Shown in pieces: positions 24,042 through 31,603 of a stretch of 64,000 bases of DNA. The position numbers and the translations under genes were made by a program. The notes under the pieces were generated by a model. It worked only from the letters and a program-made list of their open reading frames with translations, searched no databases and was not told the origin of the DNA. Within the stretch, counting starts at the first letter, position 1, and every line of letters begins with the position of its first letter. Source of the stretch: VRUE01 sp963697805 (GTDB lineage: Bacteria; Actinomycetota; Thermoleophilia; Solirubrobacterales; 70-9); the NCBI GenBank assembly GCA_963697805.1, contig CAVOPB010000002.1:1054001-1118000 (forward strand), read 5' to 3'.

Positions 24042-24606
24042 TCACCCGCGCCGGGATCCCGGCGACGACCGCGTTGGCGGGGACGTCCTTCGTCACCACC
24101 GAGTTGGTGCCGACGATCGAGTTGTCGCCGACCCGGACGCCGCGCAGCACGCAGGCGCCGTAACCGATCCAGACGTTGGAGCCGACCTCGACGTCGCGCA
24201 TGTAGATCCCCTGCTGGCGGATCGGCCGGTCGACCTCGACGACGCCGTGGTCGAAGTCGATGAACATCGCCCGGTCGGCGATCACGCACTGCTCGCCGAT
24301 CCGCACCCGCCGGTAGGCGGAGATCGTGCATTCCTGGCCCATCACCGTCTTCGGGCCGATCTCGACGACGCCCTCGTGGCAGCGAATCTTGGTCCCGTGG
24401 CCGATCCAGACGAAACGGCCGAACTCGACCCGTCCCCCTCTGGCTATCTGGAGTTCGAGGCCGCTGCCGAGGAAGAGGGGGCCGTCGGTACGCCAGCGCC
24501 ATCCCGCCCGGGTCAGGAGCCGCCGCCACAGGTAGCGGCAGAGGAGCAGCGCGTATTGCGGCGTCAGCATCCCGTTGCGGGCGAAGAAGCGGATCGAGCG
24601 GATCAC
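23950..24606 (-). CDS. left-handed beta-helix (hexapeptide) acyltransferase
   Basis: The 218-aa protein has a basic amphipathic N-terminus (RSIRFFARNGMLTPQ). Hexapeptide repeats follow: GRFVWIGHGTKIRC, VGSNVWIGYGACVLRGVRVGDNSIVGTNSVVTKDV and ANAVVAGIPARVI, the classical acetyltransferase ending. In M. tuberculosis a similar gene (Rv3034c) lies beside the methylglucose lipopolysaccharide genes, so O-acylation of the polysaccharide is a reasonable inference. The start is GTG 24606, 10 nt from a minus-strand TAGAGT. Confidence 0.85.
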   Translation of the reverse strand: MIRSIRFFARNGMLTPQYALLLCRYLWRRLLTRAGWRWRTDGPLFLGSGLELQIARGGRVEFGRFVWIGHGTKIRCHEGVVEIGPKTVMGQECTISAYRRVRIGEQCVIADRAMFIDFDHGVVEVDRPIRQQGIYMRDVEVGSNVWIGYGACVLRGVRVGDNSIVGTNSVVTKDVPANAVVAGIPARVIRMREEPRDLRWPHPVEPDPAAETTLPIPE

Positions 24607-24616
24607 GGCGGCGGGA

Positions 24617-24626
24617 ACTCTAGACT
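24617..24626. promoter_or_regulatory. overlapping divergent -10 boxes
   Basis: ACTCTAGACT carries TAGACT on the plus strand (24621-24626, 7 nt before GTG 24634) and TAGAGT on the minus strand (24617-24622, 10 nt before GTG 24606). Both genes would be leaderless or nearly so, and polymerase could occupy only one at a time. Confidence 0.5.
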
Positions 24627-24633
24627 GGCGACC

Positions 24634-25596
24634 GTGAGCGAGGTAGCCAAATCTGCGCCCCTCGCCGAGCGCCTGGTCGCCGGCGACAAGCGGGCACTGG
24701 CACGGGCGATCACCCTGATCGAGTCCGACGAGCCCGCGGGCTGGGACCTGGTCCGCGAGGTCTACCCGCGCACCGGCAGCGCCCGGATCGTCGGCTTCAC
24801 CGGCCCGCCGGGGGTCGGCAAGAGCACCCTGATCGGAGCCCTGACCACGGAGCTGCGGAAGGCCGAGCGCGACGTCGCCGTGCTCTCGATCGATCCCTCG
24901 AGCCCGTTCACCCGCGGCGCCCTGCTCGGTGACCGGATCCGGCTCTCCGACCACTTCCTCGACCCCGGCGTCTTCATCCGCTCGATGGCCTCCCGGGGGG
25001 CTCTCGGCGGGCTCTCCGAGGCGGCCCTGCAGGTGGCCCTGGTGATGGACGCCGCCGGCAAGGACGACGTCCTGATCGAGACCGTCGGCGTCGGCCAGGC
25101 GGAGATCGACATCGTCGATCACGCCGACACCATCGTGCTGGCGCTGATGCCGGGCTCGGGCGACTCGATCCAGGCGTTGAAGGCCGGGGTGATGGAGATC
25201 CCCGACGTGATCGTCGTCAACAAGGCCGACCACCCGATGACCGAAACGATGGTGCGCGAGGTGCGGAGCGTCCTCGCGCTATCCCACGACCCCGAGGGCT
25301 GGAATGTGCCGATCCTGCGCACCGAGGCGGCGAGGGGGGAGGGGGTTGCCGAGCTGGCGGAGAAGATCGACGAGCACCGCGCCCACATCGAGGCCACGGG
25401 CGAGCTCGAGGAGCGCCGCGCCCGCAACCTCCGCAGCGAGGTTCTCGGCATCGCCGGCTTGCGGCTGCGCCGCCGACTCGAGGCGATCGCCGCCGACGAT
25501 CCTGAGACGGCGGCGCTGCTGGACCGAGTCGTCAGCCGTGAGCTCGATCCAGCCAGCGCCGCGTCCAAGCTGCTCGAAAGGCAGGTCGATGGCTGA
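24634..25596 (+). CDS. meaB: MeaB/ArgK-type GTPase, chaperone of B12-dependent acyl-CoA mutase
   Basis: A G3E-family GTPase that loads and protects adenosylcobalamin mutases. The 320-aa sequence has GFTGPPGVGKSTLIGAL (Walker A), SIDPSSPFTRGALLGDRIRL, SMASRGALGGLSEA, ETVGVGQAEIDIVDHAD and the base-specificity motif NKAD. GTG 24634 follows a TAGACT box by 7 nt. The probable client is the two-subunit mutase at 35173-37318. Confidence 0.93.
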   Translation: MSEVAKSAPLAERLVAGDKRALARAITLIESDEPAGWDLVREVYPRTGSARIVGFTGPPGVGKSTLIGALTTELRKAERDVAVLSIDPSSPFTRGALLGDRIRLSDHFLDPGVFIRSMASRGALGGLSEAALQVALVMDAAGKDDVLIETVGVGQAEIDIVDHADTIVLALMPGSGDSIQALKAGVMEIPDVIVVNKADHPMTETMVREVRSVLALSHDPEGWNVPILRTEAARGEGVAELAEKIDEHRAHIEATGELEERRARNLRSEVLGIAGLRLRRRLEAIAADDPETAALLDRVVSRELDPASAASKLLERQVDG

Positions 25597-26026
25597 CGTC
25601 ACCGAGACGATCCCCGAGGCAGGCCCGCCGTCGCGGGGCGAGGCTTCCTCCTGGGTCGGTTGGGAGCTCGACGAGGGAAGCGGCGCGCCGGTCGGGCGCG
25701 TCCACGCCGTCTATTTCGACGCCGAGAGCGGCGAGCCGGCCTGGCTGATCGCGGCGCTCGAGCGGGGTGGTCTGCTCGGCCGGCGCCGGGCGATCCTGGT
25801 GGCGCTACCGCTTCGCGACTGCGCCGGCGCCGCCGGCCGGGTCTGGACCGCCCACGGCCGGGAGCCGGTTCAGGACGCCCCGATCGTCGACCCGACGAGG
25901 CCGCTGCTGCGCGAGCACGAGCTCGCGATCTGCTCCCACTACGGGATCAGCGCCCGGGTCGGACGAGCGGCCGAGGTAATCGGGCGCGCCGAGGGGTCGG
26001 TGACCTCTCAGCCGGTCGCGGTGTAG
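25589..26026 (+). CDS. PRC-barrel-like domain protein
   Basis: The 145-aa protein overlaps the meaB stop by 8 bp. The segment SSWVGWELDEGSGAPVGRVHAVYFDAESGEPAWLIA has the alternating pattern of PRC-barrel domains, followed by a strand-rich region and TRPLLREHELAICSHYG. No catalytic motif is seen. The function of the coupling to meaB is unknown. The 3' end overlaps the convergent surface-protein gene by 19 bp. Confidence 0.65.
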   Translation: MADVTETIPEAGPPSRGEASSWVGWELDEGSGAPVGRVHAVYFDAESGEPAWLIAALERGGLLGRRRAILVALPLRDCAGAAGRVWTAHGREPVQDAPIVDPTRPLLREHELAICSHYGISARVGRAAEVIGRAEGSVTSQPVAV

Positions 26027-26784
26027 TCGATCTCGATCAGGTGCATGCGGGCATCGCCGGAGAGGGTGTCGCCGGGGTCGCCAACTTTGCGTTCGAGCGT
26101 CATGCCGAGCATTTCGCCGTTCTCGATGGCGTTGGCCGGAACTTCAAAGGAAGCGCTCGTCACCGCGCCGGAGGTGGTGTTGGAGCTCGCCTGCGTTTCC
26201 CCCGTCGGGGCATTTTCGAGGTTGCCGCCGAGCCCCACTGCCCCATAGGCCAGATTCCAGCTGACGCCGCCGTTGCCGGTGGCGCTCCAGAGGACACGCA
26301 TGGTCATCTTCGTACCCTCGACCCTGCTGCCGGGAACGTCGGTCGCGAACGATGCAGAGCCGTCGGCGGTGTCGGGGAAGGTCAGGGCCGGGTAGAGGCC
26401 GACGCTTTTCAGTTCGGCGGGCCCTCCGGGGATGAGCGCGCCGGGAGTGAAGACCAGGCGCCGCTGCCGGTCGGCGAGCTCGGTCGGCCCGATCGAGGAC
26501 GGTACCGGCCTGATGTCGAGCGTCGACTCGTCGATGTCGGCGCCGGTCAGCGATTTGTCGATCACCCGCACGCCGTCGACCGAGCGGGGTGCGATTTTCG
26601 CCGCTGTCACCGCCTTCCGCGCCAGATCCGAGGAGTGGACCGCATTTGGCTTGATGTCAGCGGAGTTGACCTTGTTCTTGCCCGGCAGCGCGATCGCGGT
26701 TCCGCCGAGGACGAAGCAGAACAGCGCGATATAGCCGACCACGTTGTGGCGGAGATGGTCCCTGACTGCCCCTGGCAAGCGCAC
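26008..26784 (-). CDS. surface/exported protein of the RHNVVGYIALF type
   Basis: The N-terminus MRLPGAVRDHLRHNVVGYIA with the helix GYIALFCFVLGGTAIALPG anchors or exports the protein. Then come short repeats of the form KVNSADIKPNAVHSSDLARKAVTAAKIA. The C-terminal domain is beta-rich. I associate this N-terminal arrangement with large paralogous families in Solirubrobacterales, which helps place the genome. No enzymatic motif. The GTG start is preceded by GGGGGAG. Confidence 0.78.
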   Translation of the reverse strand: MRLPGAVRDHLRHNVVGYIALFCFVLGGTAIALPGKNKVNSADIKPNAVHSSDLARKAVTAAKIAPRSVDGVRVIDKSLTGADIDESTLDIRPVPSSIGPTELADRQRRLVFTPGALIPGGPAELKSVGLYPALTFPDTADGSASFATDVPGSRVEGTKMTMRVLWSATGNGGVSWNLAYGAVGLGGNLENAPTGETQASSNTTSGAVTSASFEVPANAIENGEMLGMTLERKVGDPGDTLSGDARMHLIEIDYTATG

Positions 26785-26808
26785 GACTCCCCCAGATGGT
26801 AGCGAGGC

Positions 26809-27954
26809 TCAGCAGCCGAGCTGACGGGCGATCACCATCTGCTGGACCTCGTCGGTCCCCTCGCCGATCGTGAGGATCTTGGCGTCGCGGTAGAAGCGGC
26901 AGACGGGGTACTCCTCGATGTAGCCGTAGCCGCCGTGGATCTGGACCGCCTCCTCGGTCGCCCGCACCGCGAGGCGGCCGGTGAGGAGCTTGGCCTGGGC
27001 GGCGGTCAGGGTGAACGACTGGCTGGCGTCCTTCTCCAGCGCCGCCCGCCAGGTCAGCAGCCGGGCCGCCTCGATCTGGGCCGAGAGGTCGGCGATCTTC
27101 GCCTGGATCGCCTGGAACTTGGAGATCGCCTGCCCGAATGCGATGCGCTCCTTCGCGTAGGCGAGCGCCTCGTCGAGGGCGCCCTGGGCGAGGCCGACTC
27201 CCATCGCCGCGACCCCGATCCGGCCACCGTCGAGGATGTGGAGGAAGTTCTTGAAGCCATCGCCCCGACGGCCGAGCAGATTGGACTCCGGCACCCGGCA
27301 GTCCTCGAAGGTCAGCGGGCGCGTGTCGGAGGCGTTCCAGCCCATCTTCCGGTAGGGCTCCCCGGCCTCATAGCCGGGCGTCCCGGTCGGGACGATCAGG
27401 TTTGAGATCTCGCGGCGACCGTCGGCCTCCCCGGTCACCGCGGTGATCGCGACGCAGCCGGAGATGTCGGTGCCGGAGTTGGTGATGAACTGCTTGGCGC
27501 CGTTGATCACCCACTCGCCGTCCTCGAGCCGGGCGGTTGTGCGGACGTTGCCGGCGTCCGAGCCGGCCTCGGGCTCGGTCAGCCCGAACGAGGCCAGCCG
27601 GCGCCCGCTGCAGAGCTGCGGCAGCCACTCCTGGCACTGCTCCTCGCTGCCCCAGAGGTGGATCGGCATCGTCCCGAGCGAGGTGTGGGCGGCCATCGTG
27701 ATGCAGACCGAGGAGTCGATCCGGGCCAGCTCTTCGACCGCGAGCACGTAGGAGAGGGTGTCAGCGCCACCGCCGCCGTACTCCTGTGGGAACGGAATCC
27801 CCATCAACCCGAGGCCGCCCATCTTCTCGACGATCTCGTACGGGAACCGCTTCTCCCGATCCAGCTCCTCGGCGACCGGCGCGACCTCCTGGCGGGCGAA
27901 GTCCCGCACCGTTTCGCGCAGCAGCTTCTGCTCGTCGCTGAGCTCGAAGTTCAC
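26809..27954 (-). CDS. acyl-CoA dehydrogenase
   Basis: FAD-dependent alpha,beta-dehydrogenation of an acyl-CoA, passing electrons to ETF (encoded at 37454-39220). At 381 aa it matches the short/branched-chain class. It has FGLTEPEAGSDAGNVRTTA and FITNSGTDI (FAD region), DGFKNFLHILDGGRIGVAA, and QIHGGYGYIEEYPVCRFYRD containing the position of the catalytic Glu. Substrate length cannot be fixed. The GTG start lies 6 nt from a minus-strand TAGGCT -10 box (27961-27966). Confidence 0.9.
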   Translation of the reverse strand: MNFELSDEQKLLRETVRDFARQEVAPVAEELDREKRFPYEIVEKMGGLGLMGIPFPQEYGGGGADTLSYVLAVEELARIDSSVCITMAAHTSLGTMPIHLWGSEEQCQEWLPQLCSGRRLASFGLTEPEAGSDAGNVRTTARLEDGEWVINGAKQFITNSGTDISGCVAITAVTGEADGRREISNLIVPTGTPGYEAGEPYRKMGWNASDTRPLTFEDCRVPESNLLGRRGDGFKNFLHILDGGRIGVAAMGVGLAQGALDEALAYAKERIAFGQAISKFQAIQAKIADLSAQIEAARLLTWRAALEKDASQSFTLTAAQAKLLTGRLAVRATEEAVQIHGGYGYIEEYPVCRFYRDAKILTIGEGTDEVQQMVIARQLGC

Positions 27955-27960
27955 GCCGTC

Positions 27961-27966
27961 AGCCTA
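27961..27966 (-). promoter_or_regulatory. -10 box for leaderless acyl-CoA dehydrogenase transcript
   Basis: TAGGCT on the minus strand lies 6 nt before the GTG at 27954, the spacing expected if transcription starts on the start codon. Confidence 0.4.
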
Positions 27967-27984
27967 TGTGGTGTCGCGAGCGAC

Positions 27985-29421
27985 CTACAGCTGCAGGCTC
28001 TTGACCTGGAGCAGCTCCTCGATCGCGTAGCGACCGTTCTCGCGGCCGTGGCCGGACTGCTTGTAGCCGCCGAACGGAGCGATCGGGTTGAAGGCGCCGC
28101 CGTTGATCTCGATCTGGCCGGTGCGGATGCGGCGGGCGATCGCGATCGCGTGCTCCTGGTCGCCGGACCAGACGCCGCCGGCGAGGCCGTAGGTGGAGTC
28201 GTTGGCGATCTGCACCGCGTCCTCCTCGTCCTCGTAGGGCTGGATGACGAGGACCGGGCCGAAGATCTCCTCCTGGGCGATGGTCATCTCACGAGTCACC
28301 TCGGAGAAGACGGTGGGGCGGACGAAATAGCCGCTGTCGAGGCCCTCGGGGGGCTCGGCGCCGCCGGTGAGGAGCTTCGCGCCTTCCGCCTGGCCCTTCT
28401 CGATGTAGCCGCGGACCCGCTCGCGCTGGGTATCGGAGACCAGCGGTCCGAGTCTGGTCGACTCCTCGAAGGGGTCACCGGGGGTGAACTCCTGCGCGGC
28501 CGCGACCGCGAGCTGCTCGGCCTCGGCCAGCTTCTCGCGGGGGGCGAGCATCCGTGTCAGGGCGCTGCAGGTTTGGCCGGAGTTGAGGTAGCACTTGGCG
28601 ACCCCGTCGGGGACGGCCCGCTTGAGGTCGGCGTCGTCGAGGATCACGTTCGGCGACTTGCCGCCGAGCTCCATCGCGACCGGCTTGACCGTCGCCGAGG
28701 CGAGCTCGGAGACGCGCCGCCCGGCCCGGGTCGAGCCGGTGAAAGAGACCATGTCGACACCGGGATGGCCGGCGATCGCCTCGCCGACGACCGGGCCGGT
28801 GCCGGTGACGAGGTTGAAGACCCCGGCTGGGAGACCGGCGGCCTCGACCACCTCGGTGAGGATGAAGGCGTTCAGCGGGACGACCTCGCTCGGCTTGAGG
28901 ACGACGGTGCAGCCCGCCGCGAGGGCGGGGGCGACCTTGGCGGCGATCTGGTTCAGCGGGTAGTTCCAGGGCGTGATCGCACCCAGCACCCCGACCGGCT
29001 CGCGCAGGACCCGCGAGTTCCCGATCTCCTCCTCCCAGCGCACTTCCTCCATCAGGCTCGGCATCGCCGCGAACTGGGCGGTCGGCAGGCCCGCCTGGAT
29101 GATCTGACTGAGTTTCAGCGGCATCCCCAGCTCCTGGGTGATCGTCGCCGCGATCTCCTCCGAGCGATCGCCGAGGCCGGCGGCGATCGCGCCGAGGTAG
29201 CCGGCCCGCTCCTCGCGCGAGGTCTGCGACCAGGAGTCGAATGCGTCGCGTGCCGCGCGCACCGCGCGGTCGGCGTCGCCGGTGGCGCAGGCGGGGATCG
29301 ATCCCATGACCTCCTCGGTCGTCGAGTTGATCACCTCGATCGGGTCGGAGCCCTCGGGCTCGACCCACTCGCCGCCGATGAAGATCCTGTCCCGGACCTG
29401 GACCTCAGCCGTCGTCGCCAT
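27985..29421 (-). CDS. NAD(P)-dependent aldehyde dehydrogenase
   Basis: The 478-aa enzyme oxidises an aldehyde to an acid. It has ITPWNYPLNQIAAKVAPALAAG, FTGSTRAGRRV, the general-base Glu in MELGGKSPNVILDDAD, the nucleophile Cys in YLNSGQTCSALTRM and QEEIFGPVLVIQPY. The substrate is not determined by sequence. An HxlR regulator gene starts upstream on the same strand, so the aldehyde may be part of the signal that regulator senses; this is speculation. Confidence 0.9.
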   Translation of the reverse strand: MATTAEVQVRDRIFIGGEWVEPEGSDPIEVINSTTEEVMGSIPACATGDADRAVRAARDAFDSWSQTSREERAGYLGAIAAGLGDRSEEIAATITQELGMPLKLSQIIQAGLPTAQFAAMPSLMEEVRWEEEIGNSRVLREPVGVLGAITPWNYPLNQIAAKVAPALAAGCTVVLKPSEVVPLNAFILTEVVEAAGLPAGVFNLVTGTGPVVGEAIAGHPGVDMVSFTGSTRAGRRVSELASATVKPVAMELGGKSPNVILDDADLKRAVPDGVAKCYLNSGQTCSALTRMLAPREKLAEAEQLAVAAAQEFTPGDPFEESTRLGPLVSDTQRERVRGYIEKGQAEGAKLLTGGAEPPEGLDSGYFVRPTVFSEVTREMTIAQEEIFGPVLVIQPYEDEEDAVQIANDSTYGLAGGVWSGDQEHAIAIARRIRTGQIEINGGAFNPIAPFGGYKQSGHGRENGRYAIEELLQVKSLQL

Positions 29422-29431
29422 CTCTTTCCTC

Positions 29432-29917
29432 CTACTGGTCGTTGACCCGTCCGGCCAAAGCTACCGCGCCGACGCCGGGGCCGGGCAGCGCCTTCGCGTC
29501 GCGTGCATGGAGGGTCTCACCGCAGCGCTCGCAGACGCCGCGGTCGCTGACCGGCCCGCCGCACTCCTTGTGGACGATCAGCAGCGGAGGCCCATCGGGG
29601 TACTCGGTGTGGCGATCACCCCAGCCGAGCAGGGCGATGAGGGCGGGCCAGAGGTCGAGGCCCTTCTCGGTCAGGAAGTATTCGTGGCGCTCGGGGCTTT
29701 CCTGGTAGGGCCGGCGCTCGAGGATGTCCTCCTCGACGAGCCGCTGGAGCCTGGCCGAGAGCACGTTGCGGGCGACCCCGAGCCCCTTCTGGAGCTCGTC
29801 GAAGCGGCGCCTACCGAGCATCACGTCACGAACGATCAGCAGCGTCCAGCGCTCTCCGACCACCTCCAGGGCCTTGGCGATCGAGCAGGTCTGGCCGGGA
29901 TAGTCGTGGCGAAGCAC
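29432..29917 (-). CDS. HxlR-family transcriptional regulator with C-terminal zinc-ribbon-like tail
   Basis: The core is RHDYPGQTCSIAKALEVVGERW, LLIVRDVMLGRRRFDELQ, and EDILERRPYQESPERHEYFLTEKG, typical of HxlR. A C-terminal addition contains CGGPVSDRGVCERCGETLHARD, a CxnCxxC cluster that could bind zinc or act as a thiol switch. GTG 29917 gives the usual family N-terminus; TTG 29953 is an alternative. Two palindromes upstream (29938 and 29972) are likely its operators. The gene is 10 bp from the aldehyde dehydrogenase gene. Confidence 0.85.
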   Translation of the reverse strand: MLRHDYPGQTCSIAKALEVVGERWTLLIVRDVMLGRRRFDELQKGLGVARNVLSARLQRLVEEDILERRPYQESPERHEYFLTEKGLDLWPALIALLGWGDRHTEYPDGPPLLIVHKECGGPVSDRGVCERCGETLHARDAKALPGPGVGAVALAGRVNDQ

Positions 29918-29937
29918 GAGTGTGATCTTGGCACATT

Positions 29938-29956
29938 GGGTTGTTTCAAGCAACCC
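29938..29956. promoter_or_regulatory. operator palindrome 1, HxlR intergenic region
   Basis: GGGTTG-TTTCAAG-CAACCC, a 6-bp inverted repeat with a 7-nt centre just upstream of the HxlR start. It overlaps the candidate -35 TTGTTT (29941-29946) for the rightward promoter, whose -10 is TATGGT (29964-29969) with 17-nt spacing. Confidence 0.5.
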
Positions 29957-29971
29957 ACTCGGATATGGTTC

Positions 29972-29988
29972 GGTTGCTTAATGAAACC
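29972..29988. promoter_or_regulatory. operator palindrome 2, HxlR intergenic region
   Basis: GGTTGCTTAATGAAACC has GGTT/AACC ends and a near-symmetric TTAA centre. It resembles palindrome 1 and lies just downstream of the predicted rightward -10 box, where a repressor would block transcription. Confidence 0.45.
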
Positions 29989-30007
29989 CAGCCCACAGGA
30001 GGCACGT

Positions 30008-30157
30008 ATGAGGCTGATATCCCGCCATAGACACCGACACTCGACAAAGGCGCCGCGGATCGCGATCAGCCAGGATGAGATCACCGCCGACCTTCACTAC
30101 CCGGCTCCCCGTCGGCAGGCCTACGGGAGCGCTGCCAGGGCCCTCCGCCCGCGCTAA
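30008..30157 (+). CDS. 49-aa basic small protein coupled to thioesterase
   Basis: ATG 30008 is preceded by a full AGGAGG at 29997-30002 (5-nt spacing), one of the best ribosome sites in the window. The frame gives 49 residues, His/Arg-rich at the start (MRLISRHRHRHSTKAPRIA), and ends in TAA whose last A is the first base of the thioesterase ATG (TAATG). The peptide may be functional or may mainly serve to deliver ribosomes to the next gene. No family recognised. Confidence 0.55.
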   Translation: MRLISRHRHRHSTKAPRIAISQDEITADLHYPAPRRQAYGSAARALRPR

Positions 30158-30714
30158 TGGCGACACCACGGGAGGGGACCGCCGCCGACGCGGCGGCATT
30201 TTTCGCTGAAGCCGACCCGACAGCGAGCCGCAGCCGCACGATCGTCTGGCAGGACCCGGTGCCGACCGCCGCGGCCGGGGCGACGATGAGCGGCCTCGAG
30301 TACATGACCGCGGTCGTCGAGGCGACGGTCCCACCACCGCCGATCGCGGTCGTGATGCGGTTGCGCCCGATCGAGATCGAAGAGGGGCGCGTCGTCTTCG
30401 AGGGCGAGCCCGGGGAGGAGCACTACAACCCGATCGGCGTCGTCCATGGCGGCTACGCCGCGACCCTGCTCGACTCGGCCCTCGGCTGCGCCGTCCACAC
30501 GACCCTGCCGGCCGGCGTCGCCTACACCTCGCTCGGTCTGGAGACCAAGTACCTGAGGCCGATCACGCGCGACACCGGCCGCGTCCTCTGCGAGGCGAGC
30601 GTCGTCTACCGCGGCCGGCGCCAGGCGACCGCAGACGCGAGCCTGACTGCCGCCGACAGCGGCAAGATCCTCGCGTCGGGCACCTCGACCTGCATGGTGC
30701 TGGGCGAAATATAG
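30157..30714 (+). CDS. PaaI-type hotdog-fold acyl-CoA thioesterase
   Basis: The 185-aa protein has EEHYNPIGVVHGGYAATLLDSALGCAVHTTLP, the HGG-containing helix of PaaI thioesterases, and LGLETKYLRPITRDTGRV. These enzymes hydrolyse (often aromatic) acyl-CoAs in the cytoplasm. Its start is fused to the stop of the 49-aa ORF, so it is probably controlled by the HxlR-type operators upstream, opposite the aldehyde dehydrogenase operon. The first 45 residues are variable. Confidence 0.85.
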   Translation: MATPREGTAADAAAFFAEADPTASRSRTIVWQDPVPTAAAGATMSGLEYMTAVVEATVPPPPIAVVMRLRPIEIEEGRVVFEGEPGEEHYNPIGVVHGGYAATLLDSALGCAVHTTLPAGVAYTSLGLETKYLRPITRDTGRVLCEASVVYRGRRQATADASLTAADSGKILASGTSTCMVLGEI

Positions 30715-30746
30715 CGTTTATGCAATAAGCACATATCCGCTATACT
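30710..30746 (+). promoter_or_regulatory. promoter and operator of XRE/nucleotidyltransferase pair
   Basis: TATAGCG (30710-30716) and CGCTATA (30738-30744) form a 7-bp inverted repeat 21 nt apart, with an inner TTAT-GCA-ATAA palindrome. The -10 box TATACT (30741-30746) overlaps the right arm and lies 6 nt before GTG 30753, so the mRNA is probably leaderless and autorepressible. The AT-rich patch contrasts with its surroundings. Confidence 0.55.
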
Positions 30747-30752
30747 AGGCTC

Positions 30753-31082
30753 GTGAAGAGCCCGGGACAGCTGCTGAAAGAGGCCCGCCGCCGCCACGGC
30801 GTCAGCCAGAAGCGCCTCGCGATGCGAGCCGGCACAACTCAGTCGGCAATCTCGCGGATCGAGCGCGACCGGGTCTCGCCCTCGGTCGACACCCTGCACG
30901 AGCTGCTCTACCTGCTCGGCGAGGACCTGGAGCTGGGTGTGGAGGAGCGGGACTTCGGGATCGACCGGACGCTGAATGCCGAGCGCCTCAAACTTTCCCC
31001 ATCGGAGCGGGTCGAGTACGGCCTTGCGATGACCGAGCAGCTGATCGCGATGAGTCCCAACGTGCGGGAGGAGGCGGCGTGA
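30753..31082 (+). CDS. XRE-family helix-turn-helix protein (antitoxin-like)
   Basis: The 109-aa protein has a canonical XRE helix-turn-helix at residues 5-58: LKEARRRHGVSQKRLAMRA and TTQSAISRIERDRVSPSVDT. A short C-terminal region follows (ERLKLSPSERVEYGLAM). It overlaps the nucleotidyltransferase gene by 4 bp. Gene order, coupling and the palindromic promoter fit an autoregulated antitoxin. Confidence 0.8.
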   Translation: MKSPGQLLKEARRRHGVSQKRLAMRAGTTQSAISRIERDRVSPSVDTLHELLYLLGEDLELGVEERDFGIDRTLNAERLKLSPSERVEYGLAMTEQLIAMSPNVREEAA

Positions 31083-31603
31083 CCTCTGAGCCGCTACCGC
31101 CCCGCGCCCCCGACCTGCGCGCGCTGCTGACGCCGCTGATTCGCCACGGCGTCGACTTCGTCCTGATCGGCGGCATGGCCGGGATCAGCCACGGCTCCAA
31201 CTTCCCGAGCTACGACCTCGATGTCGTCTACGCCCGTGACCGCGACAACATCGCGCATCTCGTCGACGCCCTGGGCGAGATCGGTGTCGCATTGCGTGGC
31301 GCGCCGGCCGACCTCCCGTTTCAGCTCGACGCCAGGACGATCGAAAACGGCTCGAACTTCACCTTCATCACCCCTCACGGCGATTTCGACATCCTCGGCC
31401 ACGCCGACGGGATGCCGAGCTATAACGAGCTCAAGGCTGAGGCTCCGGTGCGCGAGATCCTCGGCCTCGAGGTCCGTGTCGCCTCGATCGACCACCTGAT
31501 CGCGATGAAGCGGGCGGCGGGCCGGCCGAAAGACAGAGTCATGCTCGAGGAGTACATCGTGATCGCCGACGAGCAGCAGCGCCGGGAGGAAGCCGACGGC
31601 TAG
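31079..31603 (+). CDS. nucleotidyltransferase-fold protein (toxin-like)
   Basis: The 174-aa protein carries the DNA polymerase beta-type signature VLIGGMAGISHGSNFPSYDLDVVYARD: GG, then a DxD pair (DLD). A third Asp in the segment GDFDILGHADG fits the metal triad, and SIDHLIAMKRAAGRPKD matches the AbiEii/MenT-like C-terminal Lys helix. Relatives transfer nucleotides to tRNA or proteins. It is preceded by an XRE gene with 4-bp overlap and converges on pepA with a 4-bp overlap. The toxin role is inference. Confidence 0.78.
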   Translation: MTSEPLPPRAPDLRALLTPLIRHGVDFVLIGGMAGISHGSNFPSYDLDVVYARDRDNIAHLVDALGEIGVALRGAPADLPFQLDARTIENGSNFTFITPHGDFDILGHADGMPSYNELKAEAPVREILGLEVRVASIDHLIAMKRAAGRPKDRVMLEEYIVIADEQQRREEADG

